Of a stretch of 64,000 nucleotides of DNA, positions 29,911 through 37,585 are shown one piece after another. The notes below the pieces were generated by a model that saw nothing but the letters and a program-made list of their open reading frames with translations, searched no databases and had not been told where the DNA came from. Numbering within the stretch: the stretch's first letter is position 1; each line of letters starts with the position of its first letter. The stretch comes from an uncultured Acidobacteriaceae bacterium (GTDB taxonomy: Bacteria > Acidobacteriota > Terriglobia > Terriglobales > Acidobacteriaceae). The stretch lies in assembly GCA_903911925.1 (NCBI GenBank), contig CAIWFH010000017.1, positions 1 to 64,000 on the forward strand, given 5' to 3'. The position numbers were made by a program, and so were the translations under genes.

Positions 29911-31464
29911 TCAGGAAAGAGCCCAGCCGGAGCGGTTCTCGCGTTTGATGAACTGCGCGGCCTCGGGACAATTTTTGGCGACCATCTTTGGCCCGTCCCA
30001 CTCGATTTTCTTGCCCACTCGCAATGAAACGCAGCCGAGCAGCATGATTTCTGCTAGCCGTGCCATGATATCAAAGCGCGAGTAGCAAAGTTCCGGCTTG
30101 TTTTGCTTGATGGCTGTCAGCCATTCCTGCGCATGAGCCAGACCTTGGTTTTTTCCATAAGTGTTGCGCGGAATGCGTTCGGGAAACTGTGCCATTGCGG
30201 GGTGCTTGGTGTAGTGGAGGTATTTCTCGTCGCCTTTCAGCTTGACGAAGAAACTCGATCCGTAATCGTCCGGTGAAAAAACCGTGCCTTCGCTGCCAAT
30301 CAGCAGGCAGCCGCTCTCGGGAACTTCGCCGAGCAGAGCGACGATGTCGGCAGTCAGTTCAACGGGCGGCTTGTTGCTGAGGTCATGGCCGCCACGGGCT
30401 GCCGGGTCGGGCTGGCCGCCATCATACCACCATAATGTCAGCGCATCGTGCTCGATGGTTCTGTGGTGGTGGAACAGATGGGGATGCTCGAGAGAAATGG
30501 AAGCCTTGCGGGCGGGAAACTGGAAGCGGATTTTGGAGCCGACCGGGTAAGATTCCTTGTTCATCTGGCCGAATGGAGTGGCTTCAATCTCCGTCGGGTA
30601 GCCGAGATCGAGGGCACGGAACGGCATATTGACCGTGTGGCATGCCATGTCGCCGAGCGCGCCGGTGCCGAAATCCTGCCAGCCGCGCCACACAAATGGT
30701 TCGTAAATCGCATTTTCATCGTCTGGATTGCGACGGCCCTTATACGGCCGCAGCGGAGCAGGTCCAAGCCACAAGTCCCAATCCAATGTCGCAGGCACCG
30801 GGTCTTCTCCCTGCGGACGATCCATTGCCTGAGGCCAGACCGGACGGTTGGTCCAGACGTGAACCTGGCTTACCTGCCCGATCAATCCGTCTTGAATCGT
30901 TTCGACCGCACGGCGCAATCCGTCCGCGGCGCTGCCCTGGTTGCCCATCTGCGTGACGATTTTTTTCTCTTTGGCCATTTTGCGCAGATAGCGCGCCTCA
31001 TAAACCGTCTGCGTTAGCGGTTTCTGGCAAAAAACGGCCTTGTGCATCTTCATTGCTGCCGACGCCATGATGGCATGTAAATGATCCGGCGCCGAAATCG
31101 TCACCGCATCGATCTGGCTGCCCATCTGGTCCAGCATCTGGCGGAAATCCTTGTAGAACTTAGCGCTCGGATATTTTTGCGTCTGTGTCGCGTAAGCCTC
31201 TGAGCCCGCATCCACGTCGCACAACGCAACAATATTTTCACCGGCACAGGCATCGGTATCGCTGCGGCCTTTGCCGCCGATTCCGATACAGGCGATGTTC
31301 AACTTACTGTTCAGATTCTGTCCGCGCAAAAGCGCTGGCACGCCCAAAGCAAGCGCGCCAGCGGCCAACGAAGTGGTTTTGATAAAGTCGCGGCGGCTGA
31401 CCGGGGAAAACGAAATGGATTCCGAGGATTTTTTGCGGGGCAGTTGATTCGTCCGATTCCACAT
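29911..31464 (-). CDS. Tat-exported Gfo/Idh/MocA-family oxidoreductase, 517 aa
   Basis: NAD(P)-dependent sugar or cyclitol oxidoreductase of the bacterial Tat-exported type. The twin-arginine signal S-R-R-D-F-I-K followed by a hydrophobic stretch lies at about residues 24-48. The Rossmann domain begins L-N-I-A-C-I-G-I-G-G-K-G. The catalytic-lysine motif is C-Q-K-P-L-T rather than the usual E-K-P. The C-terminal domain is a GFO_IDH_MocA C-terminal sheet. Such proteins are abundant in acidobacteria and planctomycetes; the substrate is unknown. The ATG at 31464 is chosen over frames extending to 31515 because it places the Tat motif normally. The neighbours are unrelated. Confidence 0.87.
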   Translation of the reverse strand: MWNRTNQLPRKKSSESISFSPVSRRDFIKTTSLAAGALALGVPALLRGQNLNSKLNIACIGIGGKGRSDTDACAGENIVALCDVDAGSEAYATQTQKYPSAKFYKDFRQMLDQMGSQIDAVTISAPDHLHAIMASAAMKMHKAVFCQKPLTQTVYEARYLRKMAKEKKIVTQMGNQGSAADGLRRAVETIQDGLIGQVSQVHVWTNRPVWPQAMDRPQGEDPVPATLDWDLWLGPAPLRPYKGRRNPDDENAIYEPFVWRGWQDFGTGALGDMACHTVNMPFRALDLGYPTEIEATPFGQMNKESYPVGSKIRFQFPARKASISLEHPHLFHHHRTIEHDALTLWWYDGGQPDPAARGGHDLSNKPPVELTADIVALLGEVPESGCLLIGSEGTVFSPDDYGSSFFVKLKGDEKYLHYTKHPAMAQFPERIPRNTYGKNQGLAHAQEWLTAIKQNKPELCYSRFDIMARLAEIMLLGCVSLRVGKKIEWDGPKMVAKNCPEAAQFIKRENRSGWALS

Positions 31465-31836
31465 GCGGACCAGCATACAACAGCCCGGGGTGGCTGGATG
31501 CGCTGCGCAACACAATGGACTCCGACGCCGGATAAGGACTCTTCTCCCCTGAATGAAAGACGCCCCCGGAGATCAGCTTCTTCGCCTGAACTGCCGCGGA
31601 AAGGCCGTAGATCGGCTGCAAGCGCAAAAGGGCAGGCGATCCAGGTGAGCCCGCAATATCTTGAGCTTCAAATCGTCTTCAGAATAGATACTCCCCGCTT
31701 GCGCCGCAGGCAGCAAATCTGATCTTCAAGCTGCCAACGGCAATCATGGTGACCAAAAACGCGGTTGCATTTCTGGCGGTTGTGCGTTAATTTACTAACC
31801 AGTTAGTTAAAAACGACTAACCGGTTAGTCAACAAC
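31465..31836. other. Divergent promoter region between oxidoreductase and TetR operon
   Basis: A 372-base gap without a supported gene. The right end holds the TetR operators and a possible promoter. The left half must contain the promoter for the minus-strand oxidoreductase, which I cannot pinpoint. Confidence 0.5.
31765..31830 (+). promoter_or_regulatory. Promoter with two tandem TetR-type operators
   Basis: The perfect 16-bp palindrome GACTAACCGGTTAGTC lies at 31815-31830, and a near-perfect copy, ACTAACCAGTTAGT, at 31794-31807. Their centres are 22 bp apart, about two helical turns, so two dimers could bind on one face. A possible promoter (TTGCAT at 31765, TAATTT at 31788, 17-base spacer) lies just upstream. 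The TetR-family ATG follows 7 bases after the second operator, so this is very likely the autoregulatory site for the efflux operon. Confidence 0.8.
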
Positions 31837-32631
31837 ATGACAGAAAGCACTCCAATTCGAACCCAGACCGAGCGCGCGGACCAAACCCGCGCCCGCATCC
31901 TCGACGCTGCCACCAGGGAATTCAGTGAAAACGGCTTATCCGGCGGGCGGACCGAACAGATTGCCGAGGCGGCCGGCGTCAACAAGGCGCTGATCTACTA
32001 CTACTTCCAGGGCAAAGAGGCGCTCTATGTAGCGGCCCTTGAGTCCGTGGCTCAGCGCATGGTGGCCAACAGCCTGCGCGTACTGAGCTTCGATTGTTCT
32101 GCCGGGGAGAGACTTTTGCACTCGGCGCTTCACCACTTTGACCGGATCTACTCCGAGCCGGTTTTTCAGAAGCTGATGCAGCAGGAGATGATTCGCATGA
32201 CCAAGGGCGAGTCGAATGCGCTCAGCCCCATTGTGGAAACGCTCTTCAAGCCGCTGGGAGAAAAGACCCGCGAATTGATCGACGAGGGAATCCGTCTCGG
32301 GGAACTGGTCCCCGTGGACAGCACGCAGGTAATGTATGCCGCACTGGGAGCCAATGTTTTCTACTTTCTGTCCGCGCCCATGATGTGCATGATGAACGAC
32401 TTCGATCCATTCTCACGCCCGGCACTTGAGTTTCGGCGCAAAGCAGCTATCGAGTACCTGGGACAGACAGTTTTTACCGATCGGGAACACGGGATGCAGG
32501 CTGCGGCGCGCGTGTTGGCAGCAACGCCGATGCCCTTGACCATCAAGCCGCCCACGGCCTTGAACACCAAGACCGGGGACCAGGAAATCTTTTCTGCCCC
32601 AACCATGGCAGATGAACAGAGGCCAAAATGA
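31837..32631 (+). CDS. TetR/AcrR family transcriptional repressor, 264 aa
   Basis: Repressor with an N-terminal helix-turn-helix at about residues 35-60 (R-T-E-Q-I-A-E-A-A-G-V-N-K-A-L-I-Y-Y-Y-F) and an all-helical ligand domain. At 264 aa it is longer than the usual 190-220, with a C-terminal tail of about 45 residues rich in Thr/Pro. It is the first gene of a four-gene operon in which every junction is a 4-bp overlap (TetR, membrane fusion protein, ATPase, permease). It is expected to repress its own operon through the two palindromes upstream and release on binding a toxic export substrate. Confidence 0.92.
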   Translation: MTESTPIRTQTERADQTRARILDAATREFSENGLSGGRTEQIAEAAGVNKALIYYYFQGKEALYVAALESVAQRMVANSLRVLSFDCSAGERLLHSALHHFDRIYSEPVFQKLMQQEMIRMTKGESNALSPIVETLFKPLGEKTRELIDEGIRLGELVPVDSTQVMYAALGANVFYFLSAPMMCMMNDFDPFSRPALEFRRKAAIEYLGQTVFTDREHGMQAAARVLAATPMPLTIKPPTALNTKTGDQEIFSAPTMADEQRPK

Positions 32632-33692
32632 ACGCGAGAAATAAAGTCTTTTTGATGCTGGGACTGCTGACCGTCGGGTCGCTGATCTGGTACTACGTCA
32701 CTGTGCGCCCGACGGGCGACATGCAATTGATTGGCACCGTGGACGCGAACGAAGTTGTGGTGAGCGCCCGAATCCAGGGCCGCATCCAGACACTGATGGT
32801 GGACGAGGGCGATGACGTTAAAGCCGGCCAGCTTATCGCCATTATCGAGAGCGATGATTTGCAGGCTGCACACAAGGCCGCTGAAGCGACCGTATCAAGC
32901 CAGAACTTCAAGCTGGGCGAGACAGTGGAGACCGAGCGCCAGACGCGCGGCGAGGTAAGCAGCCAGACGGTGAACGCCGAAGCCCAGGTGCGGGCCGCGA
33001 AGTCGCAACTGGTGCAGGCGCAGGCCCAGCTTGAACATCAGCAGGCCGATACCACCCGCACCGTGGAGTTGGCGAAACAGGGCATTATGAGCGCACAGGC
33101 CAGCGACGAGGCCGCCACGAGTTTGCAAGCCGCGCAAGCAGCTGTTGAAACTGCCCGGGAAAATGTGGCGGCGGCCGAGGCCTCGCTGCGCCAGGCGCAC
33201 GCGCACGAATTGCAAGCAGCCGCCGCAGAACGAACCGTGCAATCGACGCGCGGAATGGTTGCGAATGCAAGAGCCATGGCCGACCAGGCAAAGGTCGAAG
33301 TGGGCTACTCGCAGGTGTTTGCTCCGGTCAGTGGCAAGGTGAATGTGCGAGCGGCACGGCAGGGAGAAGTGGTTACGCCCGGCGCGCCGATTGTGACCAT
33401 CATGGACCTGACCCAGACATGGATTTATGCGCCGCTGCCGGAGACTCAGGCTGATTCCGTGCAACTGGGCGACAGCCTGCGGGTGGTGATGCCTAGCGGC
33501 CAGACCATGCAGGGCAAGGTGATCAACAAAGCCGCGGAGGCCGACTTTGCCACCCAGCGCGACGTGAGTTCGCGCAAGCGCGACATCAAGACCGTTCAAC
33601 TGAAAATGCTGGTGGATAATCCCGGCGAGCGGTTGGTCCCGGGCATGACCGCGGAAGTGTACATCGCAAAGAACAAGCTGGTGAAGCAGTGA
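32628..33692 (+). CDS. HlyD/EmrA-type membrane fusion protein, 354 aa
   Basis: Periplasmic adaptor of an ABC efflux system. One N-terminal membrane segment (about residues 7-23), a biotinyl-lipoyl-like half with V-V-V-S-A-R-I-Q-G-R-I, a long Ala/Gln-rich coiled-coil hairpin (about 85-225) and the returning lipoyl half with F-A-P-V-S-G-K-V. Layout matches YbhG-like adaptors. The ATG overlaps the TetR stop by 4 bp and its own stop overlaps the ATPase start. It probably connects the permease to an outer-membrane TolC-type channel, for which no gene is present here. Confidence 0.9.
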   Translation: MNARNKVFLMLGLLTVGSLIWYYVTVRPTGDMQLIGTVDANEVVVSARIQGRIQTLMVDEGDDVKAGQLIAIIESDDLQAAHKAAEATVSSQNFKLGETVETERQTRGEVSSQTVNAEAQVRAAKSQLVQAQAQLEHQQADTTRTVELAKQGIMSAQASDEAATSLQAAQAAVETARENVAAAEASLRQAHAHELQAAAAERTVQSTRGMVANARAMADQAKVEVGYSQVFAPVSGKVNVRAARQGEVVTPGAPIVTIMDLTQTWIYAPLPETQADSVQLGDSLRVVMPSGQTMQGKVINKAAEADFATQRDVSSRKRDIKTVQLKMLVDNPGERLVPGMTAEVYIAKNKLVKQ

Positions 33693-34723
33693 GCACACAA
33701 GCCTTCTATCCCGACCAGAACCTGATCGCGGGCACAGCCGCGGCCATTGAGGTCTCGCATGCGGTGAAGCGCTATGGCGACTTTGAAGCCGTCAAGGACG
33801 TGAGCTTCGCCGTGCAGGAGGGTGAGATCTTCGGGCTGCTGGGCCCCAACGGGGCAGGCAAGAGCACGCTGATCCGCATGATGACCACGCTGATTCCGCT
33901 GACCGGCGGAAACGCAGTGGTGGCGGGCCACGACGTGGCCAAAGAACCCGATGCGGTGCGCCGCGTGATCGGCGTCATTCCGCAAGCCTTGACCAGCGAT
34001 CCGGACCTTACCGTTGAAGAAAACCTGAGCATCTATGCCAAGCTCTACAGCGTTCCGAAGGCGGAGCGCGAGAAGAACATCGCGTCCGTGCTGGAAGCTG
34101 TTGATCTGACCAAGTGGCGAGGCGCGCAGACCAAGACGCTTTCCGGCGGCATGCGGCGGCGCCTTGAGATTGCGCGCGGCCTGGTGCACAACCCGCACAT
34201 CTTCTTTCTCGACGAGCCAACCACCGGACTCGATCCGGTGTCGCGCATCGCGGTGTGGGAGATGCTCGACAACCTGCGCAGAACGCGCAACCTGACCATG
34301 CTGCTGACCACCCATTACATGGAAGAGGCCGACAAACTCTGCGACCGCATCGCGATTGTGGATCATGGCACGCTGGTGGCGCTGGGCACGCCGATCGAAC
34401 TGAAGCACAGCGTTCCCGGCGCCAACGTGGTTGAGGTTCACTTTGACCGCGAGACCAGCGAGTGGAAGGAGCGCCTTGAAGGCGTAACCAGCGTGCAGGC
34501 CGAGAGCGCCGGCTTCTATCGCGTGCTGACTTCTTCCGGCTCGCGGACCACCATGCAACTAGTCGAGCTGGCCGCGTCACTTGGCGAGACTCTCACTTCG
34601 CTCAGCGTGCAGAACACAACTCTTGACGATGTATTCGTCCACTACACGGGCCGCCAGCTCCGCGATGAGCAGGTAAAGCCCGCGGCGTTTACGATGCCGC
34701 CGCGTCCAGGAGAACGGCCATGA
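33689..34723 (+). CDS. ABC transporter ATP-binding protein (YbhF/DrrA-like), 344 aa
   Basis: Nucleotide-binding subunit of an ABC-2 exporter. Walker A G-P-N-G-A-G-K-S-T at about residue 51, signature L-S-G-G-M-R-R-R at about 151, Walker B I-F-F-L-D-E-P-T-T-G-L-D at about 170, and the H-loop in L-T-T-H-Y-M-E-E. A C-terminal domain of roughly 90 residues is typical of DrrA/YbhF regulators. It starts at GTG, overlapping the preceding TGA, and is coupled to the permease by an ATGA overlap. The exported compound is unknown; drugs or lipids are usual for this type. Confidence 0.93.
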   Translation: MSTQAFYPDQNLIAGTAAAIEVSHAVKRYGDFEAVKDVSFAVQEGEIFGLLGPNGAGKSTLIRMMTTLIPLTGGNAVVAGHDVAKEPDAVRRVIGVIPQALTSDPDLTVEENLSIYAKLYSVPKAEREKNIASVLEAVDLTKWRGAQTKTLSGGMRRRLEIARGLVHNPHIFFLDEPTTGLDPVSRIAVWEMLDNLRRTRNLTMLLTTHYMEEADKLCDRIAIVDHGTLVALGTPIELKHSVPGANVVEVHFDRETSEWKERLEGVTSVQAESAGFYRVLTSSGSRTTMQLVELAASLGETLTSLSVQNTTLDDVFVHYTGRQLRDEQVKPAAFTMPPRPGERP

Positions 34724-35832
34724 ACAGAATGTTCGCTATTGTCGAACGCGAGATGCGCAAGTTCTTCCGCTCGCCCACGCTGATGATCATGTCGTTGATG
34801 ATGCCGATTCTGCAGTTGCTCATTATGGGCAACGCATTCGGCGGCAAAATCGTGGGAGCGCGCGTGGCGGTGGTCGATTACGATCACGGCCCGCAGGCGG
34901 TCAAGATCCGCGAGGGCTTTGACTCGATCGCCGTGAATATCAAGACTTTTACCACGGTCAACTACACCGACGAAAACGAAGCGCGCGAAGACGTGCGCAC
35001 CGGCAAGGTGGATGGCGCGGTCATTATTCCCGCGCAGTACTCGCGCCGCGTGTATGCGCAGGACGCGCCGCGCATCGGCTTTGTCGTAGACAACTCCGAC
35101 CAATTCACCTCCGGCTCGCTTGAAGGCGAGATGCAGGCACTGGTCACGGCCCTCAACTCGCCGGTGATCCAGCCGCGCATGGCCAACGCCATCGCGCTGC
35201 ACATTGTTGAACTCTACCCCTACGTCGGCTACATGAAATTTCTGCTGCCGGCCTGCGTGGCATTGGCCATGTACATCTCGGTGATGATCGGCGGCGGGAT
35301 GTTGTACATCGACGACAAGGCGCGCGGAGTGCACGAGGGCTACCTGGTAACGCCGATCACCAAGCTGGAACTGGTCTTCGGGCTCAACACGGCGGGAGCC
35401 ATCAAGGCGGTGCTCTCCGGCATTTGTCTCACGGTCATCGGCTCGCTGATGGCCGGACTGGGTGTCATCTTCAATCCTATGGCCGACCTGGAACTTTTGT
35501 GCCTGATCATCGGAACATCGATTGCGTTCAATGGGATGATGTTTCTGCTGATGGTCCGCGTGGACGACCCGCTGGTGCCGCGCGCCATGTTCGGCGTTCT
35601 TAACCTGCTGTTGTTTTACCCTTCCGGCGCGATGTATCCGATCACCGCATTTCCGGCATGGCTGCGGGCCATTTCCATCGTCGATCCGTTCACGTATTGC
35701 GTACATGGGTTTAAAGCCATCCTGCTCAAGGACGGCGGATTTGCGGCGATCCAGTTCGATTTGCTTTTCTTGTTTGTGTTTGGCATCGGCACACTGCTGA
35801 TTGCCACTCCGTTGTTCAAGCGCACGCTGTAG
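34720..35832 (+). CDS. ABC-2 type permease (YbhS/YbhR-like), 370 aa
   Basis: Inner-membrane exporter subunit. An N-terminal membrane segment (about 20-42) is followed by a long extracytoplasmic region (about 43-165), then five hydrophobic segments between about 170 and 370, the ABC2_membrane_3 pattern. V-G-Y-M-K-F-L-L-P-A at the start of the second segment and G-A-M-Y-P-I-T-A-F-P near the end are characteristic. Only one permease gene is present, so it probably works as a homodimer, unlike E. coli YbhS plus YbhR. Last gene of the TetR-controlled operon. Confidence 0.92.
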   Translation: MNRMFAIVEREMRKFFRSPTLMIMSLMMPILQLLIMGNAFGGKIVGARVAVVDYDHGPQAVKIREGFDSIAVNIKTFTTVNYTDENEAREDVRTGKVDGAVIIPAQYSRRVYAQDAPRIGFVVDNSDQFTSGSLEGEMQALVTALNSPVIQPRMANAIALHIVELYPYVGYMKFLLPACVALAMYISVMIGGGMLYIDDKARGVHEGYLVTPITKLELVFGLNTAGAIKAVLSGICLTVIGSLMAGLGVIFNPMADLELLCLIIGTSIAFNGMMFLLMVRVDDPLVPRAMFGVLNLLLFYPSGAMYPITAFPAWLRAISIVDPFTYCVHGFKAILLKDGGFAAIQFDLLFLFVFGIGTLLIATPLFKRTL

Positions 35833-36071
35833 CGCGATTGTGCAGGAGCGCGCGAAGAGATTTCCGGCGGGCAAGGCATCAAAGTCGGAATGCAACCAGG
35901 CGGTCTACTCCTTGTGGGAGGGTGGGCCGCCTTGCTGCTTTTGCGTGTCAAGTTCTTCGCATTGCCGGAAACAAGAGCGGTGATTTAATGTGAGAGACCA
36001 CGAATGCAATGACGGCGCAGTACTTGCATGCCGAGTTCACCGCAGCATTTACGGAGAGTAAGAACCCACTC

Positions 36072-37508
36072 ATGTCCAAGGATCAAATCAAGTTTGGTAC
36101 CGACGGCTGGCGTGCGATTATCGCCGACGACTTCACCTTTGCCAACGTGCGCATTACCGCTGAGGCTATTGCGGCGTACGTTTACGCAAAAGAGAACCCG
36201 GCCAAGGGAGTGTGCATCGGCTACGACACGCGCTTTGGATCGAAGGCATTCGCGCGCACTTGCGCCGAGGTGGTGGCCGCAACCGGAATCCCCGTGGCGC
36301 TGGCCAACACCATTACGCCGACGCCGGCGCTGAGCTATGCGGTTCGCGAACGCGGTGCCGCGGGCGGCATCATGATTACCTCCTCGCACAATCCGGCGGA
36401 GTGGAACGGCGTGAAGTACAAGGGCTGGTACGGCGGTTCAGGGAAGCCTTCGATGATTGCCGCCATTGAGTCCTGCCTGGGGCAGCCTGTGCCGCGGACG
36501 GCCACGCCTGCGACCATCGAGGAAGTGGATTTTGTGCCCGCTTATCTTGAGGCCATCGAACATTTTGCCGATCTCGACCTTATCGCCAAATGCGGCATGA
36601 AGTTTGCCATCGATTCGATGTATGGCTGCGGATTGACCTTGATTTCAGACATCTTTACGCGCATTGGCGTGGACCATGTGCAGATTCGCGGCAACGTTGA
36701 CCCGCTCTTTCCGGGCATCAATCCTGAGCCCATCGAGCCGCACATTCGCGCGCTGGGCGAGGCGGCGGTGGCAAACAGCTGCCAGGCCGGCTTGTGCACG
36801 GATGGCGACGCCGACCGCATTGGTGCAACGGATGAGCACGGCGAGTTTGTGGACCCGCACAAGATCTACTGCGTCTTGCTCAGTTGGATGCTCAAGTACA
36901 AGAATTGGCCGGGCGCGGTGACTCGCGCCTTCAATACAACAAAGATGCTGGACCGCATTTGCGCCAAGCATGGGCGCGAACTGATTGAGCACGGCATAGG
37001 ATTCAAGTATGTGGTGGACCTGATGCTGGAGCGGGAGATTGTGATGGGCGGCGAGGAGTCCGGCGGCATCGGCTTCCAGCGCCATTTACCGGAGAGGGAC
37101 GGACTGCTGAACGCTCTGCTGCTCGCCAACGTGATGGCGCAAGAAAGCAAGACGCTGGGTCAGTTGGTGGCCGATCTGCAGGCGGAGTACGGCGAGCATC
37201 AGTATGGCCGCATCGATCTGCACGTCTCCGACGAGATCAAGAATGGGGCCATCGCGAGAGCCAAAGCCCTCGAGGCCGGCGACCCGGTTTTTGCGGGCAT
37301 GCCCATCCTGCGGATCGACACGCTTGACGGAGTGAAGCTATACCTCGACAATCCGGAGGCGAAGAGCAAGCCCAATGGCGCCGAAACATGGCTTCTGCTG
37401 CGGGCCAGCGGGACTGAGCCTTTGATGCGCATCTATACGGAGTCATGCTCAAAGGAAGCTGTGGCGAAGCTGCTGGAGTCGGCGCGGAGTTTTGCGATGG
37501 GTGGCTGA
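36072..37508 (+). CDS. Phosphoglucomutase/phosphomannomutase family protein, 478 aa
   Basis: Alpha-D-phosphohexomutase that interconverts hexose 1- and 6-phosphates for cell-wall or glycogen precursors. Four domains are recognisable by the phosphoserine loop T-S-S-H-N-P (about residue 104), the metal loop D-G-D-A-D-R (about 244), the sugar loop G-G-E-E-S-G-G (about 328) and the phosphate loop R-A-S-G-T-E-P (about 453). The frame begins at 36009 but the sequence becomes conserved at M-S-K-D-Q-I-K-F-G-T-D-G-W-R, so the ATG at 36072 is used. A TTGCCG/TTTAAT pair at 35962 and 35984 with a 16-base spacer may be its promoter. Specificity is not clear from motifs alone. Confidence 0.9.
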   Translation: MSKDQIKFGTDGWRAIIADDFTFANVRITAEAIAAYVYAKENPAKGVCIGYDTRFGSKAFARTCAEVVAATGIPVALANTITPTPALSYAVRERGAAGGIMITSSHNPAEWNGVKYKGWYGGSGKPSMIAAIESCLGQPVPRTATPATIEEVDFVPAYLEAIEHFADLDLIAKCGMKFAIDSMYGCGLTLISDIFTRIGVDHVQIRGNVDPLFPGINPEPIEPHIRALGEAAVANSCQAGLCTDGDADRIGATDEHGEFVDPHKIYCVLLSWMLKYKNWPGAVTRAFNTTKMLDRICAKHGRELIEHGIGFKYVVDLMLEREIVMGGEESGGIGFQRHLPERDGLLNALLLANVMAQESKTLGQLVADLQAEYGEHQYGRIDLHVSDEIKNGAIARAKALEAGDPVFAGMPILRIDTLDGVKLYLDNPEAKSKPNGAETWLLLRASGTEPLMRIYTESCSKEAVAKLLESARSFAMGG

Positions 37509-37530
37509 CGCCATGACCGCGTAGTGCTTC

Positions 37531-37567
37531 GGCATCCCAGGTCTCAAAATCGAGACCTGGGGCACCC
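37531..37567. repeat. GGTATCCCA/GGGGCACCC hairpin repeat
   Basis: CCCAGGTCTC pairs with GAGACCTGGG (37536-37561), flanked by GGCATCCCAG on the left and GGGGCACCC on the right. It lies between converging genes, the mutase (ends 37508) and the cytochrome (ends 37586), so it could also terminate transcription. Other copies are at 45161, 52885, 57658 and 57717. Confidence 0.75.
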
Positions 37568-37585
37568 GGCAACGCGGCTGATCGT

